From: Enoplosus armatus
Lineage: Eukaryota; Chordata; Actinopteri; Centrarchiformes; Enoplosidae
Reading direction: 5' to 3'
Assembly: GCF_043641665.1 (NCBI RefSeq)
Contig: NC_092195.1
Coordinates: forward strand, 16,955,774-17,019,773
Length of the DNA: 64,000 nucleotides
In this document: positions 44,831 to 56,567 of the stretch, piece by piece
Numbering within the stretch: the first letter of the stretch is position 1
Layout: each line of letters starts with the position of its first letter
Made by a program: the position numbers and the translations under genes
The notes under the pieces: generated by a model
What the model was told of the DNA's origin: nothing
What the model saw: only the letters and a program-made list of their open reading frames with translations
Databases searched by the model: none

Positions 44831-46429
44831 GTTTATTATATTATTGTATTATAATTATTGATGCATTCATGTGTGCATCACTTTAATGTTGTAGCTGGTA
44901 AAGGTGAGGCTTATTTTAGATATGTTATATTACTACTGGGAGTGAATGACAGGGTGACATGGACGTGTACACATTATATACATATACTCTTGAAGGTCAC
45001 TTCCTGTCATGTCTCAGCAGTGTTGTGAACTTGTGAAGGTACAAAATATAAAGAGGACGTCCACAGCCGCATTCCTGCCGGACCATTGGACCACATGTGT
45101 CTCCAGATGAGTCACTTCTTGTCATCAGCTGTTTTATCTGCTTCACAGCTTCGTTTAAAAACTGTTTAACTGCAGCTTCCTGTGTAACTTCACACAGTCC
45201 AGCTCAAAAGGGCCTGACGATGACAACATTTGTGGAAAGTCTCTAGTTGTTCATCAGCTGTGCAGCGTCACAATACAGGAACACATCAGCTACACCCATA
45301 AAACTTCTGTTGCTAGAAAATGGATTATTGTCTGGAGACAAACAAACTTCTACTTGATTGACGACTCATCAGCTCACAGACGTGTGAGAATGACTCCTCC
45401 TGCTGGACTCATAAATAAATACTACAGTGCTTTCATACATTGTGGATTCAGTAACAGTGAAGAAGTTAATTGTGGGAATTTCACTGAAAAACAAAGTGGA
45501 AGACTAAAAACTAAATATGAAGATCTCATGTTGTAAATCTGAAATAGAATCATTATTACTTGTTTTTAACTGCAAACGTTGGTACATTATTAGTTTCCTG
45601 TTGCTTTGGTGAACTTACTTTGTCTGTTTGGGAAATATCACATTAACTGTATGTCAACTTCACACTTTTTCTCAACTGATGTGAAATACTTTTATTGCGT
45701 CTTGAAAAGATTTCTGTTACATAGAATCACGAATAACTGCCATTCCTCTTGAAGCCATTGCGAAATTGTGATATTTTGTTTTATCATTTATTTTTATGTG
45801 TGCTGATTTGCACATCTGCATTGTTGTGTCTGCAAAGTTTTAAGAGAAAGAGTTAATGTAATCTATTTTTACATCAAACGCAAAGTGGGTGGCTGCAGGG
45901 AGATCTCGTAAAGGGAGATAAAGAAGAGATTAATAAGAAGGATGTGAGGGAGTCACAGCAACCAAAAGGACAACGTTGATGCTGCCACAAGACTCTGCAT
46001 CAAACAGGGCGGTACAACTACTACTACTAATACGTTCAGTAGTAGGAATATTATCTTTTTACATAGTCTTTCTTTTATGTCCCTACATCATGTGTGTTAG
46101 CAAGTTATGTAACATTACTATCACACACAATATATAGTATGTACTTTGTGTTTAGAGTAAATGGAGAAATTAAAACTCACCTGGAAGAAAACTTGAAGTA
46201 GTGGTGTACTTCAGCCTCTTGTGGCCGAAAAAGGTATTACAACAACAAATACTTAAAAACGTTTTTTCACCTGTCAAAACTTCTTCCCCCTGTTTTCACC
46301 TGTTCTTAAGTCACAAACACAGGAGAGAAAACAATTTAGATCAGACATAGAAAATGGATTACCAGATTTTTTTTCTCACTTGCCTCTCGGGGCCTCCATA
46401 GAAAGCATGTTACATGGAACAAGCTGCAG

Positions 46430-46927
46430 TTAAAACTCAAAGAAGAAGAAGAAGAAGAAGAAACTTCACTACCCGGAAGTCAAATTGAGTTTGCGCAGCC
46501 GCAGTTTGGGTCGGTTTCATGACGCTGATTTTGTGGTCTTAACCCAGTTACTGTACTCCTCTGTCTCGTCTGTGAGAACTAGCAAATACATGTTGCAGTA
46601 ATGTTGCACACAGAGGAAGGACTTTACCCTGATGTGTCCAGCTAACGTTAGCTAATGTTACAGCCCTCCCTCGGCTTGTTTGCCTACTGCGGCTCCGTTT
46701 GCCAACCTGCTAGCTAACCAGCTAGCTAGCCACACGGTAGCAAACAGGCTGGTGTGAGTTTTGCGATGTGCCGCTGTTTGTTTTTCTCCCTGTCGTCTCG
46801 TCTCGGCTAGCTATCTAACTCAGCTGCCAGGCGGCTAACCTAGCTACATCCCCGTGTGGGGTAGAAGCAGAAAATAACACCGCGTCCGTCTCCTTATGCT
46901 GTTGTCGCTATCAAGTGTCCAGCTAAG
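46430..46927 (+). promoter_or_regulatory. smim13 promoter and 5' UTR
   Basis: An ETS-type site CCGGAAGT at 46473-46480 lies in a CpG-richer stretch just after an (AAG)n run (46439-46463) and about 450 bp before the start codon. This looks like a TATA-less housekeeping promoter. TAGCTAAC-type words at 46640-46850 would be 5' UTR. The transcription start is not determined. Confidence 0.45.
46439..46463 (+). repeat. (AAG)n microsatellite
   Basis: Eight AAG triplets immediately upstream of the ETS-type site in the smim13 promoter. Confidence 0.9.
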
Positions 46928-48625
46928 ATGTGGCAAAGTGTCGGGCTCACACTGCTGGTCATTGTGGCCACACTTGTCTGTGCGCTGCTCTTCATGCTGT
47001 TCGGTGAGTTTAAAGAAAATAACCTTTATGAGTTACTTACATAACTCGCTAACTCCCGAAGCCATTTTGTAACTGCTTCAACTGTTGTCATCGGATTTAT
47101 TCAGTTAGCAGGGACTCTAAATTGCCTGCTAATAAGACCTGCAATAGCCGATACATTAGCTGAATGATTCGGTGTAAAATTAATTTATCTCATATAGGAA
47201 TAGTTAAATGTAGTTAAATGTCCACCTATTCCTTTAAAGTTGTCCTGTATGGCAGGTCAGAGTGTATTGAATGTCTTCAAGTAAGGTGTTTCTATTTTTA
47301 TCACGCGCAGAGGAGTCAGATAATAAACATGGCTGTTTGTTTACTGCTCCTCTGCTGAGGGCTGCATGTGTCTGTCCACTCAGTCCCGCACAGAGCCAGC
47401 ACTGTATGTTGTCCACCTGTCCCTCCTCTGCCTACACCTGGTCCAGGTGGACAGATGGAAAGATGGAAAATAAGAAATGTTGGAGTTCGACTAACCCCAG
47501 TTTGTGCCTCTAATGTAAAACCATTACTGGTACTTTGAAGTAGAGTCTCTTTTGCAGTGCAGAAGTATTCAAAGTATTTACTAAAGTAAAAGTAGCAATA
47601 CCACACTATGAAAATACTCCATTATAAAGTCTTTCATTCAAAATGTTACTTAAGTAAAAGTCAGTGTTGTATCATTATTATTGATGTATTAATACGTATG
47701 TAAGCAGGACAACTAATGGAGTTGGTTGAGGTGGAGCTAATTTTAACCACTTCATATGCTGTTGGGTTGTTTGATCTATAACAATACATCATATTTTATA
47801 AACCTGTTTTTCATTTAAAATATTAATCTGAAAAATAATTAGCAACTATAGCTGTGCCATAAATGTAGCAGAGTAAAAAGTACAATATTTCCCTCTGAAA
47901 TGTAGTGGAGTGGAAGTATGAAGTAGAATAAATTGGAGTTCCTCAAAACTGTAAGACAAAAAAAGTACATTTTTAATCAATTTTTCAAGTTACAACTCTA
48001 TTTTCTATCCAGGTAGCCGTACATTACATATCTCCGTGCTCGTTTTGTATTACAGAAGAAAAATATAAATGCGCCATTTTGTATGAAAATATAAAATAAT
48101 AAAAAGTAACATCAATATAGACAAATATTGCATATAATATATATTTTTTCATTTTGGTTAATGTGCAAATTGAGTGAAGATGTGTCATTTCAGGCTGCCG
48201 TCTTTGAGTTAAAGTAGTATGTTTTCACTCAGGTGGTTAGAAGAGTATTTCAGGTTTTTTGAAATATTTCAAGTGTTGTTAAATGACCTTTTGGGATTTT
48301 CAAAGATAATGGGCATTTATTTTTCAGAAGAACACGTTAATACATGTGAGGCACAAATGGGGACTTGAGCACCTCTTGTTTAATGAGAGCCTTTTTATTA
48401 CGCCGGTAAATATTCTTTCTTTACCCCCCCCCAGGTTGGTATGTAGTCTGGCAGCTCTTCCTGTCCAAGTTCAAGTTCCTGCGTGAACTTGTCGGGGACG
48501 CTGGCACCCCGCAGGCCGAAACGCAGCCGTCCGAAACTAAGAGTGAACGCACTGCTAACGCCCCGACACGAAATCGACCCAGGACCGCACGCCAAAGAGT
48601 CGCCTCTTCAGAAAGCACTTCGTAG
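46928..48625 (+). CDS. smim13: SMIM13 small integral membrane protein 13, two coding exons
   Basis: Exon 1 is 46928-47003 and exon 2 is 48435-48625, joined G|GT in phase 1, giving 88 residues (human about 91). The start MWQSVGLTLLVIVATL differs from human at few positions. A single membrane segment spans about residues 5-31, then WYVVWQLFLSKFKFLRELVG, the most conserved part of the family. The tail is hydrophilic, Thr/Arg-rich and poorly conserved. The function of SMIM13 is unknown. The first exon is too short to stand out as an open frame and was found by reading for the family start. The gene is convergent with nedd9, as in human 6p24. Confidence 0.93.
47555..47960. repeat. Interspersed repeat family B copy in the smim13 intron
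   Basis: GCAGAAGTATTCAAAGTATTT, AAGTAGCAATACCACACTATG and TGTAGTGGAGTGGAAGTATG words. The rest of the 1.4-kb intron shows no feature. Confidence 0.65.
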
Positions 48626-49885
48626 ATGATCCAGACAGCCACTGTGTACCCTTCACATCCACTCATGAAACCTCTGACACCATGACTGCTCGTCAGCCCT
48701 CTACAAACATCGTGTGTGACGATCACAGATGCTTCCCGCTACACAAGGACCTTGTGGACACTCAGCTGTCAGCCCTCCTCTTCACCGGGACACTTTAAAC
48801 TGACCAGGCAGATCTCCTGGTTTCAAAGGGAAAAGCCATTTACGTACATTACTGTCCATTTCTTTATGCCACCTGCTCACGTGTTTTAATTATGTACAGT
48901 CATTATGTTCTGAGCAGTGAATCTAAAGCTCCACTCACAGTCCTCCTGGGATCCTGTAATAGTGACGGCCAGCTTTCGTGAGCGGCCACGCTGCTTCCTG
49001 CCACCTATGTGGAGTATAAAGACGCTCCATCACACACAGAGAGATGTTATTCTCTTATGTACATGTTTTAAACTTGTGTTTTTAACAGAACTAAGTCCTA
49101 CTTTTGAACAAAGTAGGCAGATATCTGTTCAAAAACTATCTTTACGTCATTTCAACAACGTAAGAAAAACTGAAACAGTGATTTGTACGACTGACAATTT
49201 TATTATCTTTAAAGCGTAGCAAAGTGCAATGAAAGGAATGTGTATGCTGTCGTGTTGTTGTTTCTTGCACAGTATACTCTACATATTATGGACTACCATC
49301 CAGCAGATAACGGCCCAAAAGCCTCTGAGGAAGATGACACCTGACACGGCTTCATTCCAGTAAAATATGACATTTTTCTTGCAACTTCTCCTTCACCTTC
49401 TCCTTTTTTTTTATAGATTCATACTTGAGAGTCAGGAGAAAGTTTCAAGGACTGTTGGTGTCTTGGAGCCCTGAAACGAGGCTCTCTGCTGCCCGAGCGG
49501 TGTCTGAACCCCCTCCTGTTCCCTGTGCCTCCGTCTGCACCAGTGCCTGTCTACATGGCATCCACTGTTTGTTACATGGCCTCCTTTAGTAAAGCTGACA
49601 GGAGCTTGTTTTCCATTACAGTGCAAATCAAAAGCTGACCAGAGCCTAGTTAATATTTATGTAATATTCCCCCTCCAGGTATAAGTCATGTAACTCTCGC
49701 ACATTTTCTTCTTCTTTGGTGGAGCAGTAGCTTAAAATAAATAATGCCATAAATATGTTGAGCACTGACCTGTTTTTTGGGAAAAAGTCACTCTGGAGGA
49801 AATGTGTTTGATGGTTTAAAGTACTTTGTTTATATTAGTTATAAACTCCCTGTGTAATAAACATACAAAACACTTAATAAACTGC
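48626..49885 (+). other. smim13 3' UTR
   Basis: Continuous non-repetitive sequence after the stop. Polyadenylation signals AATAAA lie at 49736-49741 and 49856-49861, and a third at about 49876. The extent is inferred from these signals. Confidence 0.5.
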
Positions 49886-49959
49886 CTCATTCTATATACG
49901 CACACGTGGAAATAAATATGCATTAGCCATTTGGAAAGTCATTGAAATGAATCACTTCA

Positions 49960-50245
49960 ACTGCTTTGATAATCGACTAATCGTTTGTCATTTTTTGAAT
50001 AAAACGTTCAGATATTCTTTTATTTAAGATTCTCAAATGTGGGATTTGGCAGCTTTTTCTCATCTTGATTTTACAGTAAATTGAATATCTTTGGGTTTCG
50101 AACGGTCAGTCGGACAACACAACACATCACGTAGCGCTCCGGGAAGTTGTGACGGGCACTTTTAACAGTTTTCTTATGTTTTATAGATCCAACGATTAAT
50201 AGAGAAAATAATCCGCAGATTAATCGATTAAGAAAATCATCCTTA
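49960..50245. repeat. Interspersed repeat family C copy
   Basis: Contains TTTGATAATCGACTAATCG at the left and CGCAGATTAATCGATTAAG at the right. Confidence 0.6.
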
Positions 50246-50324
50246 TAGTGAGTTCAGACAGAAGGCGAAGTGCTCATTTGCCCCAAACAGCCAATGTACC
50301 GACTACTAATTGTACGACTAATGT

Positions 50325-51840
50325 ACAATTTTGAGGTACTTGTACTTTACTTGAGTATTTCCATTTTATGCTGTTATACGTCTGCTCCAATACAATTCAG
50401 AAGCAAATATACTTATCCAAAATATAACTAATCTTCATCAACAATCAGCTAATTTATGTATTATTATACATTAAGCTTATCAAGCAACATATAAAGTAAT
50501 TAATTGTTCTGAAATGGGCCGATATGCATAATGAGTATTTGTGTATTGTAAGTGTTTTTTGACCTTAATACTGAAAATGTTCTTCTAAATTTTGAATTCA
50601 GGACTTTTACTTTAGTATTTTCTGTTTCTCTGACATCCTAGTGTTTGAACACAAGGTGGCAGTATCACACTGACAGCAACCAAACAGACTTCAAGGAAAA
50701 CTCTTCACAACTGAGAGAAATAGTTGTTTGGTCTATTCAGTATTTGTGAGTATGAATCCATGTGGATAAAGAACAAAATCCTCATTTGAAGATGTGGTTC
50801 AACTTAAAACTGGACCATCAAGTGTGAAGACAAGTAATAAATACATGTTATTAATTAATAATAGTTTATTTGTCTAGTTTTCATCAGTGAAGGGTTCATG
50901 AAGTTTGTCCAATACTCTGAAACAAACAGTGCAGCTGTTTTGTTTTTGAGTGGAATTCACAAACAAAAACAGATGCTAAAACATACAAAAATAAAACACT
51001 AAAAATAAAACAAATACTAACAGAAAAACACATGTCCTGATGAACTCCTCTGCTAACCCTTTCAGCTCTGCAGGCTGATTTCAAATTACTGCCATGAATT
51101 AATGTCCCAGAACTCAACGCAGTGAATTAATCTACTGCATTTATAATCTGATTGAGTTTAAAGGACAATTTTAGTCTTTGATGAGGGTTAATCCATTTCA
51201 GCCTCGAGGCTCATTAGCTTATTCCTAAGCTGCTCGTAGTTAGTACAATGCAAAGATGCAATGATTGTGGCTGCAGACGTGCAGCACAGTGAGCTCTGAA
51301 GCATAAATACAGAATTATTTCTTACATTTTGAGAAACAGAAGGGTAAAGCAGGATGTTAAATATCCTACTGACACTTTTTAAAGTTCAAATGTATTGAAT
51401 CACCTCAGAGCTTGTGGTTTTTTAGACCCTTTTCTGTGTTTTCTGTCTCTGTCAGCTCTTGTTGGAAAGTAACTAAATACATTCACTCAAGTACTGTACT
51501 GAAGTACAGTTTTGATGTACTTGTACTGTGCTGAGTGTTTCCATTTCATGCTACTTTATAGAGGTAGACATTGTACTTTTTCCCCTACTACATGTATCTG
51601 ACAGCTGTAGTTACTTTGCAGATTGAGATTATTAAAACAAAATATAATCAAATACATTATCATATATTATAAAAGACCCAGCAGTTTATACATTTACTAG
51701 CTGCAACAACATGAATGCATCAGTAATTATAATCCAATAATATATGTTATTCTGCATAATGAGTACTTTTAATTTTGGTACTTTAAGTATCTTGTAACAG
51801 AGTATTTCTACACTGCGGTGTTGACGGATCTGTGTATCCT
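50325..51840. repeat. Two interspersed repeat family B copies
   Basis: Copies at 50325-50600 (TGAGGTACTTGTACTTTACTT) and 51470-51840 (GAAGTACAGTTTTGATGTAC to CTACACTGCGGTGTTGACGG) have the same orientation. The sequence between them carries no recognised feature. Confidence 0.6.
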
Positions 51841-52654
51841 CCACCTCTACAAGAACATAAATCTCATTAAATGCAAAGAAGAAATATTTAAAGTGCAGTA
51901 ATTGCCACATTTCACTGTGGTATGACTCAAATGTTGAGAATCCACTCGTCCAGAATATCCTGAATCCATCATCTACTGGAAAACAGATGCAGAAAATTAA
52001 GAAACCACCCTTACAGTAAATTGACTTTGAGGCAAACCTTCACTCTTAGTTTTATTCATACTAATGATGCCACCTCTCCCTCAGATCTGGCTCAGTGTGT
52101 TTCTGCCTGCAGCTGGGGTCTTTTTTTTTTTGGGCCCTGCTGAGCTATGAAGCTGTAATTTCAGAGCCTGCAAATACTTTACAGGAAATGATTGTGGTAA
52201 GCCAAGGAAATGACATAGACTCTCCAGTGCTCCTTTAACTCTCTCTCTATATATATACAGCGGGAGCCAAGCTGAGCTCGCTGCTCCTGCTGTTGGCTGT
52301 AGGTATTGCACATTACCTCTCTGATGACCTTTCACTGTTTGTTCACTCAACAGACAGGTGAGCAGCTGACTTTGTGATTGCTGCTGCTGCTCTTGTATAT
52401 CACTACAAATTTCCATCTCAGCAGTCCAACACCTGTTTGCTGTTTCTTGGCTCGACTAGACGGTATCTCATCGGGGAGCGTGGGGACAACTGCTCCAGGG
52501 GATTGAGCAAAATGCAGCTTCAGCTCCCTGTGTCTGCAGCACCTTGCATAGTTGTGCAATTGTGGTAAACCAAAGACATTTATGAGATGTTTGGCTCGCT
52601 GCCCCTAGTGACACACACACAGAAGCTGCTGCTGCTGCTGTTGAGTCCAGGACT

Positions 52655-53690
52655 TTGTGTTCTGGCCTGAGCTGATGTTTTAGAGCTGCCAGGACTAAAA
52701 TAACTCATTGATTCATCAATCTCTCCCCAGGTGTCAAACATTAATCAGCCAGAAGCTATTTTCCTCACTTGTTTGGAGACACAAGATGTCCTGAGATGCT
52801 GCCACACGAAGGCAAAGCAACAGCTAAAAGAGAGTTTATCAAGTGAAAGCTAGCTGGTGAGAAAGCCATGGCTAGCCTTCGCTAAAGCTAAAACGAAATT
52901 TACTTATCGATTTTTCCATAGCTCTTATCTGTAATTGAAAAATATAAATTATTTTGATGGACCAACATCTTAGTAATTAATTTTGTATTACACATAAATG
53001 AGGCAGTAGGAAAATCCAATCATGATGGAGAAACAAACCCAGCTAATCTCCAGCTAAAGTTAACGAGCTAGCTAAGTAGCAGTAACTCTTTTGAATCCAG
53101 TGCACGACTGTGTGTTGTGGCCTGAGCTGATGTATTAGAGCTGCCAGGACTAAAATAACTCATTGATTCACCAATCTCTCCCCAGGTGTCAAACATTAAT
53201 CAACCAGAGGCTATTTTCCTCACTTGTTTGGAGCCACAAGATGTCCTGAGATGCCATTGTTACTGCCACACAAAGGCAAAACAGCAGCTAAACAAAGAGA
53301 GCTAACTATAACACGTGACAGCTAGCTGGTGAGATAGCCATGGCTAGCCTTTGCTAAAGCTAAAACTAAATTTACTAATTGATTTTTGAATATCAATTCT
53401 GATGAGCTAACATCTTAGTTAATCTTTAGCTAAAGTTAACTAGTGAGTTAAGTAGCACTAACTGCCATCTTAGCTAAAGCTAAAACTAAATAGATTTTCC
53501 CTAGCTCTTATCTGTAATTGAAAATTATCAATTGATAATAATAATCGATGGACCAACATCTTAGTAATTCAGTTTGTAATTCAACATAACTAAATAAGTC
53601 GGTAGGAAAATCCAAACATGATGGAGAATAACCCCCACTACTAGCTTAGCAGAGAAGTAGCAGTAACTGCCATCTCAGCTTTTGTCTCTG
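52655..53690. repeat. Tandem duplication of a ~440-580 bp unit
   Basis: The first unit starts at about 52663 (GGCCTGAGCTGATGTTTTAG) and the second at about 53118 (GGCCTGAGCTGATGTATTAG). They stay alignable through CTGCCAGGACTAAAATAACT, CACTTGTTTGGAGNCACAAG and AGCCATGGCTAGCC to GGTAGGAAAATCCAA. The second unit has an internal partial repeat of its TAGCTAAAGCTAAAACTAAA segment. Non-coding. Confidence 0.8.
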
Positions 53691-53769
53691 GTGGAATTCA
53701 TGCAGTTATGTGTGGTCAACATACCTTTAAGTCGCATATTGTAATGTATTAAATTGTATTGTATTTGGT

Positions 53770-54010
53770 TAATGACCAAATACCTGCAAAGCTATGACAT
53801 GTCCATAAGCCTCAGCTGTACTTGATGCTTAGTACTAATTAGCATGCTAACATGCTAAACTAAGGCGGTGAACATGGTAAACATTATGCCTGCTTAGCAT
53901 CAGAATGTTAGCATTGTCAATTACTTTTATATGTATATATAGCATGCTGATGTTAGCATTATCTCAAAGCACCACTGTGTACAGCTGAGCTGCTAGCATG
54001 GCTGTTGACT
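53770..54010. repeat. Interspersed repeat family E copy
   Basis: TTAGCATGCTAACATGCTAAA and TAGCATGCTGATGTTAGCATT words, related to the copy at 35380. Confidence 0.55.
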
Positions 54011-55199
54011 TAGTCTTGTTAGGTATTATGTAGGTTCTGGAAATTCATTTTTTGGATAAAATAATCAGCCTAAAAAGGCATAAAATGGAGGCATTAAACC
54101 TTTCTATCTGTTACTCAGTTTGCCAGCCAGCCTGAAAACCTAATGTCCTTTTTTATGTCCTTTTTTATGTAGTTTCTGCTCTCTGCTCTCTTTGCAGAGC
54201 AGGAGACAGACTTGTAAGATTTGTAAGACTGGCATCTCCTGATTTACTGAGTCTCTATGGGTTAGATGGGAACCCTTTTTAAAGTCATTGCAAATGCCTT
54301 TCTTTCTCATCTCCCTGGAGAGCGCAGAGAGGAATGCAGTGAATAATAAAAACAGTTAGATTGGTTGTAAGTGCCAGCCTGTGTGAGCTCGAAGGATTTT
54401 TAATGAGATTTTCTGATTGCGAGCTGAAGGGTGGGGGTTGGAAGTCTCACTGTGGTCATGGGCATCTCTTTCTTCACACAGTCCCATAAAGCAGCTTCTC
54501 CACAGGGAGATACTACATTTCTCTCAGAGTGTAATGAAAGAGAGGAAAGATGGGAAGGTGAAGATGAGGAAAACACTAAGGCACACCCAAACCTCCAACT
54601 TTATGTTCCCAAACTGCAGCAGATGCTCCATCTTTCTATACATTTGATCAATTGACTTCACTTTGAACCAGAGAAAATGTGCTGTAGCTGATAGGGTCAC
54701 TCTGAAAAACATGTTTCTCACGGTCCAGAGAACATATGTAGCAGCGTCTCGTCCTTTCCTTGCCCCTCATTAATCTCTCTGGGTGTCATATCTAATGTTC
54801 TGCAAGCAAAGTGAAGAAATGCTTGGCACGGGCACCTGATCCAGCAGCCGTGTCCTGCTCTCAGCCCCCGTCTTTAGCTAACCCCTTTTTAAGATTAGAG
54901 GGTAACTAACTCTGATCAGATATGACTTGAAATCAAAAATATCTCGCAGGGCTCCACGAGGATGTGATTGAGTTTGACGTTGGGTTACCGCAGTTACATA
55001 AAAATCTTAAAATCTGCAATATTTTATTTGCAAATGTGGTTATTTAATAACTGCTAAGTCATGCTCTGACTAAATTAACTCTTTATGTGAATTCTTTCTG
55101 AATTCTCTTTTCTCACCACTGAAATGGTGCCATCACATTATCTTAAAGAGATATTAAATGTACAAGATTCATATTTCAGTGTGAATGTTCATCCTTGAC

Positions 55200-55700
55200 C
55201 TTCATCTGTGGATGAGGACCATGAGATGCAGTTACAAGCTCCAGAAAAACACAACAAATTAGATTATTTATTTATTCTAACTAACTCAAGGTCCACTTGT
55301 TAGCTTTTTTTTTTTGCCAGAGCTTGACATGACAACTGAGTAAACTCCGTCAGCTGATGAAGCTCATGGCACTATCAGTAGATGAAAACCATGAGATGCA
55401 GTTAAAAGCTCCAGAAAAACTAAACATATTAGTTATTAGTTTTGATTGTTTAAAGTTCATTCTTGACCTTGGAAACAGTATTTTGACAAAAAAAACCTCT
55501 TAATTCAAGGTCCACTTACTCGCTTTTATAGACCATGATACAATTGAAAGCTCAGGAAAAAAAGCTAGTATGTCGACCTTGAGTGGATATTTTTTTTGTC
55601 ACTACAAACTACCATTTCCACTCTCATGCTCAAATATAAATCTTGTGCAATACGTTTTCCCAGAGCTTTCAGCTGCATCTTGTGGTCTTCACCCAACAGA
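55200..55700. repeat. Small local repeat cluster
   Basis: ACCATGAGATGCAGTTACAAG at 55219 and its near copy at about 55388 are followed by CTCCAGAAAAAC. A weaker copy is at about 55535, and an inverted copy (GAGCTTTCAGCTGCATCTTG) at about 55664. A degenerate tandem/inverted cluster of unknown type. Confidence 0.55.
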
Positions 55701-56131
55701 ATAGGCTAGTCAGCTTTATACTACTTTGAATTTCAGTGTCCCATAACTGCCTATAGGGTGTTGAAAAAGTGTTCACCCTGACTTGACTACATTTCTGAGA
55801 GGAAATATTACATTTTGGCATGAAAACGATCAATATTTATAGAATTCAATTGGTATCACCTTGTGGCTTTAGTCCAAAAATATCAATCAATCAATTCAAA
55901 CCCCATTTTGTTTAAATCCTATAAGGCCTATCGACTCTGATCTTTCCTAACATCCGAGATAATTTTTAAATTTTGTACTTTAAAGTAAAATTATAATACA
56001 AATGACACCTTCCTCTGCCCTCTTCCTCCTCTCTTGGGAGTTTCTCTTTTACTAAAACAAATCTGTTATGTCAGAGAAATTAATCGACACAGTCACATGG
56101 TTAAGAGCAATCCTTTACTTTGTGGAGAGCT

Positions 56132-56145
56132 CCACACACACACAC

Positions 56146-56178
<33 letters not shown>
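56132..56178 (+). repeat. (CA)n microsatellite
   Basis: About 23 CA repeats with one CG interruption, probably in the nedd9 3' UTR or just beyond it. Confidence 0.92.
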
Positions 56179-56567
56179 TCGACATTAACGTGATTTACAA
56201 GGAGATTTACTGTCACACCCAGCAGTAAGACACATCAACGACAATCTACAGGTAAAAATGGAAAAAAAACAGGACATCTCATAAGGTGCTTCATAATATG
56301 CGACAGGAATGTTATGAAAAACGTCTACATAATCCTACAGAGACACCAATACTGCAGCTACATATATATTCATACCATAATATAAAACAATCTACACAAA
56401 AATAGAGCAAATATTTACAGAACAGACTATTTACAACATCCAAAACAGGCTTAAAGATGAAGAGCAATATATATATAGATATATATACTGTAAATATATA
56501 TATTTATGCTAGATTAATGTACACATGGAGTCTGTGGTGAAATGTACTGGAGCATCATGGGTGAAAA

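Larger units (their letters stand above)
41641..46430. other. Intergenic region between zc3h12a and smim13 (synteny junction)
   Basis: 4.8 kb without a gene. It holds repeat family B pieces (42130-42500, 43440-43530, 44655-44830), a fold-back family A copy (43585-43765) and a (CA)n run (43204-43222). Small open frames such as the 177-codon frame starting at 42970 run through low-complexity DNA and match nothing known. Confidence 0.55.
49886..56560. other. Gene desert between smim13 and nedd9
   Basis: About 6.7 kb without recognisable exons. Repeats: family C 49960-50245, family B 50325-50600 and 51470-51840, a tandem duplication 52655-53690, family E 53770-54010, a small repeated element 55200-55700 and a (CA)n run at 56132-56178. 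The last part (about 56100 onward) is probably nedd9 3' UTR on the minus strand. Confidence 0.55.
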
